Part shown: positions 12,423 through 23,544 of the stretch, one piece after another | Position numbering within the stretch: the stretch's first letter is position 1 | Layout of the letters: every line of letters begins with the position of its first letter | Assembly: GCA_025738555.1 (NCBI GenBank) | Contig: JAOVFP010000002.1 | Location: 1,922,001 to 1,986,000, forward strand | Origin: Cyathus striatus | Taxonomy: Eukaryota > Basidiomycota > Agaricomycetes > Agaricales > Nidulariaceae | Length of the DNA stretch: 64,000 nt | Direction: 5' to 3' | Notes under the pieces: generated by a model | Databases searched by the model: none | What the model was told of the DNA's origin: nothing | The model's input: only the letters and a program-made list of their open reading frames with translations | Translations under genes and position numbers: made by a program

Positions 12423-13578
12423 ATGAGATTTCGCGCAACAGTCGAGAATGTTACGACCTTCTTTCGTCAGTACCAATATTCCTACTAGCTTGAAGCAATG
12501 TCTAAACTCTTCAAGGCAGGTGTCATACAATCAGTCGAAAAGCTGCAGAAAAAATGTATAATAAAGTTCACTGAGACGACTATGCATATAATATGTAACA
12601 ATGACGCGAACGAGGGAGGGATTCAAGTATGGTCGTACGCCAAAGATTTATCGTTATCCGTTCGCTCTTTAACTGAAGATTAGGCAGATTAAAGTCGACT
12701 CACTGTTTACAAATTACCGCATCCAATCAAATTCGAATAACGAAATCACCATGGCCATCTTCTCCGAACCTCTCCTTGCCACACTGAAGTCTGCCTCCGC
12801 TTCTAACTCGGCTATCGAAACAGAAGAAGTGGTTATGAAGCTGGCGAAGAAGAATGATCATGCGATGCTATCTTTTGAGATTAGCGGGATAACTAGGTCT
12901 GGGAGGAAGGTACGCGTTGCGCATGATGTGAAGATTGAGGTCATGAAACCCACCGACGTGGCAAGGCTTTCGGAGCCACTATGTCCTGAACCCGATGTAT
13001 GTCCTTTCCTACTGCTATTTAGTTCTCCTTGACACTAGACGCATTAGGTTCATATTCTCCTCCCACCACTTCAAAAGCTACGCACGATCGTGGATCGACT
13101 GCGACCCATGTCGGATGTCCTGGCTATAAGGGCCAACAATACTGGGAAGCTGCAGGTCGCGATAGATACGGAGAGTGTTAAAGTAGAAACGGAGTGGAAG
13201 AACTGTACGAATCCCAAAAGTATGCTACATTTACGTTATTTGCTACGTTGTTAACATATACTGCGACAGCTCAGGATGAGGAACTAGATGAATCAGCGAC
13301 CGATCCCCCGGATCCCGACCAGATGTTTACTGTGCTTGTTTCTCTGCGCAGTTTCTTGAAATTTCTGAACAGCTATGTTGTATCGACAACAACAATAGCA
13401 TGTGAGTTATCTTTCGCTATTGTTCTTCCAGTTCAGTTCATGCAACTGATTACCAATTGTACCAGGCGTATGTCAACACCACTGCATGATACTCTATGTC
13501 TACATAGGAGACGTAGCGGATGCGGGCGGTGTTCTTACATTCTATATTCCTGCTATAATTGACGACGAAGGACGCTGA
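12423..13578 (+). CDS. hus1: HUS1-like subunit of the 9-1-1 DNA damage checkpoint clamp
   Basis: Six exons: 12423-12465, 12520-12634, 12684-12996, 13048-13219, 13270-13401 and 13466-13578. The introns are 49-64 nt and the exons total 888 nt (295 residues), close to the usual HUS1 length. The protein opens with MRFRATVENVTTFFRV, which matches the start of eukaryotic HUS1. It continues with GGIQVWSQIKVDSLF, then HDVKIEV, a proline-rich inter-domain segment (LCPEPDVHILLPPLQKLR) and a C-terminal FLNSYVVSTTTIACVCQHHCMILYVYI segment. HUS1 forms a PCNA-like ring with RAD9 and RAD1, loaded at damaged DNA to activate the checkpoint kinase in the nucleus. No lesion seen. The short first exon (43 nt) was placed by the MRFRA start. 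Confidence 0.95.
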
Positions 13579-13824
13579 AACAATTGACCACCTCATTTTC
13601 TCACGATATCTTCATTTAGCGCCATATACCCCTATCTTACGCTCCTACGGTTCAATTCTGCCTTTATATTGTACATTAATTTGGTTCAGTCAACTCGAAA
13701 GTTTGTTATACAAAAAAATTGCAGGAGTCCATACAAGCAAGTCCCGTGAAGTTCTATACTCCTTAACCAGAGTCCGGAGTCCGTGTAACAGTACAGCGTC
13801 CATTCCATTCCACTTACTTCTTCG

Positions 13825-15198
13825 CTAACTTCCTAATGATAGAGAAGTAGCTTGTCCAAGCCACTCGATGCTACCTTGATCCAGAGTGGCATATCTCTTG
13901 TCCAAAACCAGAGACAGATGGGGTCGACGCATCATTTGTCGACATCCGACAACGCTCTGAAGTAAGGCAAGGTTGCAATCCTGATCGTCGGAGATACTCA
14001 GCGATTCCAAATACGGCCAGACGGGCATCTGCCACTGGTTCACGTTTCTATCTTCATCTTCCAGCAACACTTCTAAAAATGCATTCGAGTGGACATTCGT
14101 AAGCGAGAGATGGGTTAATCGGGGAAATGCCTCTCGGAGGGATAAGTCCGCGGTTAACTCTCCTTCGATACAGGAAAGAATCAGACTTTGAAGTAATGGA
14201 AAATTAACGATGTTCGTCCGACGTTTGAAAAAATTAGCGACAGACATCCATTCGGATGCTCTTAGGCACCTCAAGGCTAAGGTTTCTAGTCTCGGCATTG
14301 CGAATAGCCCAATCAGCCCTGCGACATTTTGTTCCACGTTCCTATGACTTGAAGGGCGGCAGACTTCAATATCAAGGTATCGCAGATGGCGAAGCTCTAC
14401 CTTGGGGCGCGCCTGGGGCTGATCGACGAAATGGAGTATAGAAGAGATTTCGTTTTGGATAATGAGCCGTCGAAGCCTTGGAGATGCGTCGAACAATGCT
14501 CGAAGACTAAAAAATGGGGGCCAGCGCGATGTGAACCTCAGTTCTAGCGTTGTCAATCCTATCAATGGGGGTCCATTCCAAGCAAGATAAACGCCTTTCA
14601 AGCGTAGGGTGGACAACCGAGGGACGCCAAGGGTAAAGAATGAAGGAATGGGTTCTATAGAGATCATCCCCTCGCGATAAATATCGGCTGCGATACTCAG
14701 GCAATCTAGAGACGGAACCACGATATCGGTAAGATGTTGTAATATCGTGGGCAGGGATCCCACATGCGTTGCGATAATCACTAAGCTCGACCATCTCCAA
14801 CTGTGTGGTACGATCATACGAAGTGTTTCTTCCAATGGAAGTCGAGTACAGTCCAAGAAGATATGAAGCGGAACTCTCTCGGATCTTTCGATAAACAACG
14901 GAAGCCATGCCAACGAAAGACCAAGCTCTGATTTCAGGCGCCGGTGTGCCTGTGTGGACCGGGAGATAGGCAAATAACTCCAAAGGACAGGCGTTTGGAA
15001 TACCAAGGCTCTCCAGCGCCTACAAACATGGGAAAGAACGATAGGTACTAATGGTTGGGGTGGGTCCAATTTGGTGAACAGTCGCACGGACGGGTACTGG
15101 CTGTCGGTCGCAGGCATTGCGCAAGCTCCCTCAGCGAATATGACTTCTAGTAGCTCATTGGGCAGGCATTGGATGGTTAGACGAATACGGGGAGGCAT
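13825..15198 (-). CDS. F-box protein with leucine-rich C-terminus
   Basis: A single 457-codon exon with a true ATG at 15198. Residues ~8-75 form an F-box-like domain: LPNELLEVIF at the start, then SHVCRRWRALVFQTPVLWSYL. The rest contains irregular leucine-rich stretches such as LTTLELRF, LRRLIIQNE and LTHLSLTNV. F-box proteins bind SKP1 in SCF ubiquitin ligases, and the repeat region would select the substrate. Mushroom genomes carry very large, rapidly changing families of this layout, so the substrate cannot be guessed. It is convergent with hus1, with 246 bp between the stops. An open frame upstream (15155-15616, minus) does not splice in frame onto this ATG and could at most be leader. 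Confidence 0.85.
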   Translation of the reverse strand: MPPRIRLTIQCLPNELLEVIFAEGACAMPATDSQYPSVRLFTKLDPPQPLVPIVLSHVCRRWRALVFQTPVLWSYLPISRSTQAHRRLKSELGLSLAWLPLFIERSERVPLHIFLDCTRLPLEETLRMIVPHSWRWSSLVIIATHVGSLPTILQHLTDIVVPSLDCLSIAADIYREGMISIEPIPSFFTLGVPRLSTLRLKGVYLAWNGPPLIGLTTLELRFTSRWPPFFSLRALFDASPRLRRLIIQNEISSILHFVDQPQARPKVELRHLRYLDIEVCRPSSHRNVEQNVAGLIGLFAMPRLETLALRCLRASEWMSVANFFKRRTNIVNFPLLQSLILSCIEGELTADLSLREAFPRLTHLSLTNVHSNAFLEVLLEDEDRNVNQWQMPVWPYLESLSISDDQDCNLALLQSVVGCRQMMRRPHLSLVLDKRYATLDQGSIEWLGQATSLSLGS

Positions 15199-16342
15199 AC
15201 TTTACAGACAGAGCTGCATGGTAGGTGGACTGAATGTTGCTTTTATGGACGTAAGAAGTCTTCAATATCAATAGGAAATTACTACTTACAAACTGACGAC
15301 GGCCTGTAGAACTTTGTGGATTCCTCAGAAGCGACCTCTTATAAGTATCATGCAGGAAGCTGAGGGCGTCCGAGGAACGCTGGTCGGTTTGGATGAACAA
15401 ACTATTTATAGTTTTTATCTCCCTTACCCGAAATGGTATTTGGCACCGCCCGACTTTTGCTTGATACATCCACTTCGATCTTGGCCCCTCAAACAGCCCG
15501 TACAACCTGTCGAGAGGTTGCTCTCCGAATATTAAAAACTTGGACACGGTCCTCCGTAGGCACCTGACCTTTTTAGAAACGCCTTCACAGGATACAACGG
15601 AAGCAATGATCTTCATTAAATGGTGAGGAAGCGGAGGCTCAAGTACATTAAGAGTCTGATCTTAGTCTGATCAGGTAATCGCCAGGTGATATCAAATCCG
15701 CGGTCCCATCTTGTAGCACTCTTCGGATGCTATGCCGACCCGCGCTGCAGCTTCTCGAACTGATTGATCAGATGACGAGTCATAAAGAAACCAGTGTAAC
15801 TAAGGCAAACACAGCCAAGTTATCAAGGTAAGAGTTATATTTACTTTATGTTCCGTTGAGTGCTGTTGAGTACTATGGCCATCGACTCGCACTAGTGGTA
15901 ATGTCACAACTGTAGAACGTGGATGGACACGCGCGTTGTCAAAGTCCTGCGAGGGTAAATCAAGACGCCTGTATGTATGCCTAACAATATGATTGAACAT
16001 CCCTCTAACATCGAGTATCTTTTAATAGGTAAGTTACATAAATATGACAATGCGACCCTCATTATACCATCATCAACTCGCACTTGTCATTTACAATTTT
16101 ATGCCACCACCAATCATTATTCATGAGAGAGTGAAGATCGAATTATATACGTGATATCCAATGAAAAGCCGTACGGGCACATAGGTCGGCCATTCTATCA
16201 TTATAACAAGCCCTATTGGATGCCGCAGGATACTATGTACGTCTAAGGATGGACAGATTTAATTTGCTATTATATATAAGGTGAGCAACGTAGAAGATCC
16301 CGCTAACCATTTCATCTGACTTCCTTTGTCTCATGATTGATC
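15199..16342. other. Intergenic region before the pseudokinase gene
   Basis: No supported gene. A good splice donor (minus, 15289) could belong to a 5' leader intron of the F-box gene. The rest is AT-rich and ends in the TATA box of the next gene. Confidence 0.4.
16271..16279 (+). promoter_or_regulatory. TATA box of the HeLo-like pseudokinase gene
   Basis: TATATATAA lies 64 nt before the ATG at 16343, a suitable distance for a short leader. An out-of-frame ATG at 16333 precedes the start and may reduce translation. Confidence 0.5.
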
Positions 16343-17917
16343 ATGGAGATCGGGACAGCATTGGGGATTGTCGGAATCGCGGTCACTCTTCCCGCTCTTG
16401 CAGAAGCATGCATCAGCTACTCGTATAAGCTGACTCAAAAGCTGCAAGACCTTCGCTCATCCAAAGTGATCATCTCACAGTACTTTGTAGAAAGGCAGCT
16501 TTATTCTAAACAACTCGAGCTCTCGCTATCTTTTGTCAAAGAGATAGCTCCTGCACTATCAGATGAGCTGAAGGAAGTCATACAAGACTCGATTTTTCAG
16601 TTATCCAAATCCCTTGGAGACACTCTTGAGCTTCTTGGAAAAGCTCACGACGATCAGGGCAAACTCAGGAAAATCTGGTTTACCTTTCATGGAAAGGCGG
16701 CTCTGGAAAAAAGTCTACAAAATGCCAATAAAGCTCATGATATTTATCTTCGAAGCTTGCACTATTCGGTCCTATTTGGTGGAAAGGTAGCAAGCGATCA
16801 GATAGCCATGGATAAATTCCAGCTTAGTCCTGATATAAAGCGTATACGCTCCTTTCAGGAGGCAATATCGGTTAGAAATTCAGGACAACCTAATCCCAAG
16901 CTGCTTGTCGAAGACGGTGACGCTCCATTAGGAAGTCGTGTGCAGCTTCATTCTCACACAGAGATTCGAGTAAATATGCCACCGTCTTCAACTCATGGAG
17001 TACTATATCTATTCGAAAATCGTAATTATCACCTGGGAGATCATCTTACACTCAGAAGAATTAGGGATATTGCTATGATTCTTCACAATGTGGACGAAAA
17101 TATGGCGATCCTGCCATGTACAGGATTTCATCCAATCCCTGGATCCTCTGTATGTGAACTAGTGTTTGGCATACCGGATGGTATGCACAAACCTCGAACA
17201 CTCCGAGATATTCTCATTGCACCTGAAAATTCACAAGGAAGTCGGCATTCATTATCTGCTCGAATAAGCCTAGCTATTCGGATTGCCACCGCTGTTTTAT
17301 ATATCCACACAGCAAAGCTAGTCCATAAAAATATTCGACCAGAGAACATTGTGATTTTTGAAAGAGTGGACGCAGGACCAAGAGAGGTCTTTCCTTTTCA
17401 CTTGGGCACAGCGTATTTGATGGGATTTGACTTCGCTCGAAAGGAAGATGAAGCTTCATCGCGGACTGGGGATGATGAATGGAACAAAAACCTCTACAGG
17501 CATCCAGAGCGATACGGCATTCACCCAGAGGCAAACTTCAATATGCTTCATGATATATACAGCCTTGGAGTTGTTTTGCTGGAAATTGCACTTTGGCGGT
17601 CATTTGTGGTTTCTAAAGGGGACGATGAGCACCATATGATCCAATACTTACCCAATCCTCAGGCGTGCAAATTTACAGACAAAACAACAGGAAAGCTAAA
17701 ATCTCCAAAGAATATTCAAGAAATGCTTATAAGGAGAGCCGAAGAATACATCCCGCTCGTTCTGGGTGATAAATATAAAGATGTTGTCATTATGTGCCTA
17801 ACGGGACTGGAAGGTGGGTTTGGAGATGTGGAGATGCTAAAGGACCATGATGGCGTGGTCGTTGGTTTAGTTTTTATGCGAAAGGTCCTTGGTTTATTGG
17901 AAGAAATCTCATTATAA
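16343..17917 (+). CDS. HeLo-like / pseudokinase protein (MLKL-like architecture)
   Basis: Intronless, 524 residues. Residues ~1-150 are helical and start MEIGTALGIVGIAVTLPALAEAC, a hydrophobic N-terminus like that of fungal HeLo/HeLo-like cell-death domains. A kinase-fold domain fills ~270-520, with LVHKNIRPENIVIF in place of the catalytic loop (H328-K-N330: the catalytic Asp is Asn) and GFD at 361-363 in place of DFG. I see neither a glycine loop nor the ATP-binding Lys. RHPERYG and DIYSLGVVLLEIALW keep the fold's later landmarks. It should therefore be a pseudokinase. A membrane-active helical bundle joined to a pseudokinase is the layout of MLKL, the necroptosis executioner, and HeLo-kinase proteins are known in fungi. 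A cell-death or incompatibility role is inferred. It ends 19 bp from the end of a convergent kinase gene. Confidence 0.8.
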   Translation: MEIGTALGIVGIAVTLPALAEACISYSYKLTQKLQDLRSSKVIISQYFVERQLYSKQLELSLSFVKEIAPALSDELKEVIQDSIFQLSKSLGDTLELLGKAHDDQGKLRKIWFTFHGKAALEKSLQNANKAHDIYLRSLHYSVLFGGKVASDQIAMDKFQLSPDIKRIRSFQEAISVRNSGQPNPKLLVEDGDAPLGSRVQLHSHTEIRVNMPPSSTHGVLYLFENRNYHLGDHLTLRRIRDIAMILHNVDENMAILPCTGFHPIPGSSVCELVFGIPDGMHKPRTLRDILIAPENSQGSRHSLSARISLAIRIATAVLYIHTAKLVHKNIRPENIVIFERVDAGPREVFPFHLGTAYLMGFDFARKEDEASSRTGDDEWNKNLYRHPERYGIHPEANFNMLHDIYSLGVVLLEIALWRSFVVSKGDDEHHMIQYLPNPQACKFTDKTTGKLKSPKNIQEMLIRRAEEYIPLVLGDKYKDVVIMCLTGLEGGFGDVEMLKDHDGVVVGLVFMRKVLGLLEEISL

Positions 17918-17936
17918 ATTATATGCATTTGAAATA

Positions 17937-19424
17937 CTACAATTCTGGCGATTCCTCGCGTTTCATGCAATTAAATACCTCCTGCACAACACGTTGTCCG
18001 AATGGACCACTGGTTAGGTTCACAAATGATTGGTAAACCCTCCTTCGATAGGCTTCCGGGGAATTCCAGTATGCATCAAATAAACCATCTCGATGGAATT
18101 CCTGTGCAGTTTGAGGAAATAGGTTGAAATTGAGTACAAATAGTTCCACAGGAGGGAAATGGCCCTCATATGGATGACTAAATGTAGTAGTAGATATCTG
18201 GAATGCGAAAGTGGAGAGGCACCCACCTTCCAAAGAGGTTCTTCCGTACACCTTTTAAATCTATTGTTCGACTTTGAGGATCGAGCTGAAGCGTCTGTTC
18301 CGCAACATCGATTAAGAAGTCTCCAAGTTCTTGCTCACTCCCTGTAAACTCAGCGTAGTACGCCCTCAACTTCCGCGAAATAATTCCTGCAACTTCATCG
18401 TTCAACTTCGCATCTTCCAAGCTATCGATAAAACTTCGTGGGTTTTGTCCCCATAACCCGATATAGCTTGCTAGTAGCCCGTAGGAATATAAATCTATCT
18501 GTGACTTATCCCGATCTTCTTCTCTAATTTGATAGTGTTTCATGACCGGAAGCACTCCGGTACCAAGGCATTCAGGTGCACTCCACTCCGCAGTTCCCCC
18601 TCGAGGTCGACCACCGTCTCCGAGCCAAGCCCTTTGTCCCCTCCATGTATAGGTCGTTAAACCCGAGAACCCAAAATCTGAGAGCTTTGCAAGGATACCA
18701 TTCGGAGACGTAGCGTCCGGAAAAATAAGTATGTTTTGGGTTTTAAATCTGCGTGCACAGCGTCGTGAGTGTGCAGCGCCGCCAATCCATCTGCTATATC
18801 TGCGATTAAACCAGCTGCCACTTCGAAGGATGGCTTGCTAGGAAGTGATGGATTATGCTCTCTGTCAAGAAACAGACTTAAATCTGGAAATCTGGTGTGT
18901 GCAAGTTCCATGACAAAACTAGGAAGAATTAATTCATTCACGTCGGTATCATTAGAAGATGGTGGTCTAAATGTCACCGCAAGTAATTCGACAATATTTC
19001 GGTGATGTCTTAGCGAGGACTTGGACATGATCTGAAGCTCAAAGCTAAGATCTTCCATCGACTTTTCATATTGAAGAAGAGTGTCTGCATCCTCTTCAGA
19101 GCCCTCTTCGCCGCTGATTATAAAGGTGTGTTTGATCCGTTTAACTGCAACAATCCGTCCTTTCCACGTCCCTTCAGTTACCTGCATCGCGAATCCACTC
19201 CTACTGGTCGAGTCGGGGTTATGGAAGGAGGTCTCCTTTACTTCACTAGGCTGAGCGATGTGCACTCCGTTCCTTCCAACAACTCGGAGAAACCGAAGCT
19301 CGATGTCGGAGTCCATGGTTCGGCGTGTGGTAGCTCGATTTTTAATAGACGCAACATTTTTTTTGTCCAAGCTGCTAGTTTCCAGGTATGCCTGGAGAGG
19401 AGGGAACGATTGAGACGAATCCAT
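17937..19424 (-). CDS. Protein kinase-like gene with a one-base frameshift
   Basis: Two exons, 19424-18227 and 18177-17937, around a 49-nt intron (GTGGGT...TTTAG). The N-lobe has IVAVKRIKH (Lys95 would bind ATP) and a candidate helix-C Glu129. The catalytic loop reads HADLKP (H224, D226, K228). The frame then shifts at 18733-18737, where one A appears to be missing from an A-run. In the next frame the protein continues with ILIFPDATS, LSDFGFS (intact DFG), GTAEWSAPE and DLYSYGLLASY. The exons total 1,439 nt, one short of 480 codons, which supports a single deletion. A ~80-residue C-terminal tail follows the kinase core. All catalytic motifs are kept, unlike in the neighbour at 16343-17917. 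As read, the gene makes a truncated product of about 255 residues. Confidence 0.75.
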
Positions 19425-20827
19425 TTGAACAGTGCCTGTATTGGGCAGGTTTCTGGTTAATAAAGCACCAGACAGAGAAGGCTGTGTTCAGCGATCCCAC
19501 GATTGCCATGTACTGTCGCTGGTGCTGTGAGGATATATACGAGTTGTCTTAGGAATTACGTTGATAAAGTTGGGATACAAAGTCCACCAAACTTGATCAG
19601 ATTAAGAGGCTTTGACAACGTTGATCACGTTGGTTGGCGCTAGAACGATTTCATTTTAAAGGGGAAAAAAAGAAAAAGAGAGGGTTGTTTGATATAAAGG
19701 CTCATTGATAGGAAGCCTAACAAGATTTGGGAAAGAATCAAGAGGTTTAAAAGAGGGGAGGCTACAAGTTCAACAATGATTTATGTGAAGTCACAGTTTG
19801 GTCACAGTACAGATAGTAACGCCGGTGACCAAACCACGTGACTTTTTTTTTTTTTTTTTGATGTGACACTTTTGGTGACACTGTCACACCGGCAACAATT
19901 CCGAGCTTTGAAAATTGAATGCCGCCGCGTCGTCTTCCTGAACCTTTCATTTCTGCTGCTTGCAATGGCATTACTACGGTTTAGATCTTTAGAGTCCGCT
20001 ATAGAATACTTCAAATGAGCGACAAGAAGCAACAGGTGCGTTATATGTTCAATACTGCATTTGTATCATTGATGTGATCTAATGTTCATCTACCTCAGTC
20101 TCGATCATCATAAGCTAACTTCACGCTTTCGGGCCTCGACACAAGGCGAAACTCCAGCGCTCTAGAACACATATTTATACCTTCAAGTTGCTGCACTATC
20201 TTGTTCTAACCGACTCTCATATAATGTCCTCTGCCTGCATACCTACGTTGAAACGTTGAAGGACTCTAGTCTTCATGACTTCAATTTCACTTCCTCAAAC
20301 ACGTTAAGCGATGGAAAATGGAACATTATTTATTGATCTATAAAACGAAATGGCGACGAAGCGTGCTGATGGAGTCGGACTCGTGCATGTCAATAGTAGT
20401 TATGGAGGTATGTTTAAAAGTATCCACAAAGATATGACCGACATACTTAATGAAACCCTAGCCTACTCATACTCCAGCTATGAATTGAGACCGCACGTCG
20501 ATATAAAAGCTCCATGCTGCAGAGCTGTTCCACCTTCGTACCGGCACAGTCACTATTCTACGCGAATCCAAAGTTCCTGTAAATGAAGGTCGGCCATCCA
20601 TCAAACAATTGATGCAACAATCCTGAAACACAAACCAACTATACCCGATGATATTCACCAACAACTACAGCGCTTACAACAATCCAGCACATCCGGGCGT
20701 AATTTTGATGTTTCGCAACCATCACACCCCCTCCGTGGCTGTGCACCACCAAGCATATCCTCCAGCGAAAATCGCACCATCCAGCTTTCCTTCCACCCCC
20801 CACCATCAACACCTCAGGTAGCACAGG
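19425..20827. other. Intergenic region with a GTGAC-rich patch
   Basis: No gene supported. At 19790-19900 GTGAC/GTCAC occurs about eight times around an 18-19-nt T-run, including the palindrome GTGACACTGTCAC and a CACGTG core. The frame at 20350-20586 shows no family signature. Confidence 0.4.
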
Positions 20828-23544
20828 ATGCACCTCCCAACCTCCCTCCTCGCCCTTCTGCTGGTTCAGTTCACAATCACGACGACTGCGAAGCCCGCAG
20901 CTCGTACGTACGGCACGCACGACTACTACGTCTTGGAGCATCGTGCAAACGAAGCAAGCGCCTCGCTGGACGAAGTCGCGCGTGCATTGGGAGTGGAAAT
21001 CGTCGAGCGGGCTGGGGAGCTCGCGGACCACTGGTTGGTCCGGACTGTGAAACCACAAGAATCTAACCTTGCAGTGCGAGGCAGCGATCACGATCTTGTC
21101 TTGGACAAATTTGAAAACATGAAAGCTAAAGCGGCCGCTCGATTCGTGAGGCGTGGCGATGAGGAGCATTATGAGCTGGCGAAGAGGGTTGCGTCGTCTG
21201 TCAACTACCTCGACAAGCAGGTTCTTCGCCAGTTGGAGAAGAGAGCTCCTCCGCCTATCAGGCCTCCCCTTCCTCAACGCCCCGCGGCTACTTCGGCAGA
21301 AGTAGCCAGTCGCATGGGATTCCGTGATCCCCTCTTTGGCGACCAATGGCACCTGGTCAACGACGAATTCCCCGAACACACAATGAACGTTACAGGACTC
21401 TGGGAAATGGGTCTCACAGGCAAAGGAGTCATCTCCTCTCTCCTTGACGATGGATTGGACTATACCAGCGAAGACCTAGCAGCCAACTTTGTATGTCCCA
21501 CTTGCCTAATCTGTAACTTTCTGCTAACCATTCTAAAGGACGCAGACGACTCCCACGACTTCAACGACCACGTCGCTCTCCCAACGCCCAAAGACTACCG
21601 CGATCACCATGGAACCCGTTGTGCAGGCCAAATTGCCGCAGGCAAGAACACCGCCTGTGGCGTAGGCATCGCGTACGAATCCAAAGTCGCGGGCGTGCGC
21701 ATCCTCTCAGGACCCATCTCCAGCGTCGACGAAGCCGCAGCGCTCAACTACGGCTACCAGAACGTTTCCATCTACAGCTGCAGCTGGGGACCTCGGGATA
21801 ACGGCGAAACCATGGCCGCGCCCAACTATCTTATCAAAAAGGCAGTCGTGAACGGGATCAATAACGGGCGTCAGGGCAAAGGATCTATATTCGTGTTTGC
21901 GAGTGGGAACGGGGGTGGATATGGCGATCAATGCAATTTCGATGGGTATACTAATTCGATTTATTCTGTTACGGTTGGTGCGGTTGATTATACTGGTCAA
22001 CATCCTTTCTATTCGGAAGCTTGTGCTGCGAATATGGTTGTGGCGTATAGTTCTGGAAGTGGGGAGCATATTGTATGTTGTTGTCATTGTCATTGTGCTT
22101 CTGTCCATATTTAACGGATTTGCCTAGGTGACCACTGACAAGGGTACCAACGAGTGTGCATATACTCATGGTGGAACATCTGCTGCTGCTCCCAACGCGG
22201 TTGGTGTCTTTGCTCTTGCACTCCAAGTTCGGTACGTTGTCAATATTCCTATCACGACCAAGTCTAACAGTCACGCAGTCCCGACCTAACATGGCGTGAC
22301 ATCCAACACCTCTGCGTCGAAACAGCCCGCAAAATCAACCCAGACGACCCAGACTGGGAAAAAATGGCCTCAGGACAACTCTACAGCTACAAATATGGCT
22401 TTGGCGTGCTCGACGGATACCGCTACGTCACCGCCGCCCAAACCTGGAAACTCGTCAAACCACAAGCATGGTTCAGCACGGAAACCGTGCAGATCCAAGG
22501 CGGGACGTATATGAAGAACAAGTTCTCCGGGGGCCAGTTTATCAGTGCTGGGGGTGTTGAGAGTAGGGTTGTTGTTACCCAGTCCATGCTCCTGGAGAAT
22601 AATTTTGAAAAGTTGGAGCATATTAATGTGAAAGTGTGGATTGATCATTCGCGCCGGGGGGATGTGCAGGTTGAGTTTGTGAGTCCGAAGGGTATTCGGA
22701 GTGTGCTTGCCAAACCTAGGCATAAGGATGAAGCTACGACTGGGTTCCCTGGGTGGACTTTTATGACTGTTAAACATTGGTGAGTATTTTGTTTTGTTTA
22801 GTATGTTGCGGGTGATTGATGTGTGTTGTGTTTAGGGGAGAAGATCCTAGTGGTGAATGGACACTCAAGGTATCTGATCAAAATAGTACCGCAGAGAACA
22901 ATGGTACATTCCTTGGATGGAACATGATGTTTTGGGGGTCTACCATCGACGCGTCCAAAGCGAAGAAGTACGACGTTCCGCTCGTGGAGGATGTTCTTCC
23001 CCCTGTTCAGGATACTGTTCGACCTGTTATCGCCGAACACCCTTCCCCCACCTCCTCTGTATCATCTACCACTACACTTGCATCAACTAGCACTACAACG
23101 TCATACGCATCTCTCCTCCCAGGTCTAGACACCCACTGGCTCAACGAAATCCTCGATACCCTATACTCACATAAACTATACTCAGCAGCCTTATCGGGGA
23201 TACTCATATGTTCCATTGCAGGCGTGATATTCCTCCTCTGCCGCCGCCGGCGCTCCCCTCGCCCTATTATCCCAGGGGAATACAGCGCCGTGTCGGGCGT
23301 GGATGAAGCTGGAATGGGTATGGGGCCTGTGATGGTTACTGCTGGACCGCGTACTATGAACATGAACGTGGGGGATGATGGCCCTCCGGGGAGGTCTGGT
23401 GCGGGACTGGGATTCCATTCTGCGTTTTTGGATGACGATGATATGTCTACTGCTGGACCGACTCCGAGGTATAGGGATGTACCGGATATTCAGGTTACGC
23501 CTGCGGCAGTGTCTGGGCAATCGGGGACGGGGAGGAAGTCGTAA
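20828..23544 (+). CDS. kex2: Kexin (Kex2-type proprotein convertase)
   Basis: Five exons: 20828-21490, 21539-22072, 22128-22231, 22279-22779 and 22836-23544. They give 836 residues, near the family's usual length. Order: signal peptide (MHLPTSLLALLLVQF), pro-region with basic sites ending in QLEKRAP, and the subtilisin-type catalytic domain. The triad is visible as Asp in SLLDDGLDY (~207), His in HHGTRCAG (~246) and Ser in GGTSAAAP (~415); SCSWGPRDNG carries the Asp that replaces the oxyanion Asn. A P/homo-B domain follows (~500-640), then a Ser/Thr-rich stalk, one transmembrane helix (LSGILICSIAGVIFLLC) and a cytosolic tail with Tyr motifs such as EYSAV. Kexin cleaves after Lys-Arg in the late Golgi and matures secreted proteins and pheromone precursors. 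The first intron is 48 nt and frame-neutral. Confidence 0.96.

Noticed and set aside
15155..15616. Minus-strand 153-codon frame upstream of the F-box gene as an extra coding exon
   Set aside because: Its donor (15289) joins no acceptor that keeps the F-box ATG frame; at most it is leader sequence.
20350..20586. 78-codon frame before kexin
   Set aside because: No homology recalled and no introns or context supporting it.
20639..21379. 246-codon minus-strand frame over the kexin 5' end
   Set aside because: It is a shadow of the kexin coding sequence; kexin has signal peptide, triad and splice support.
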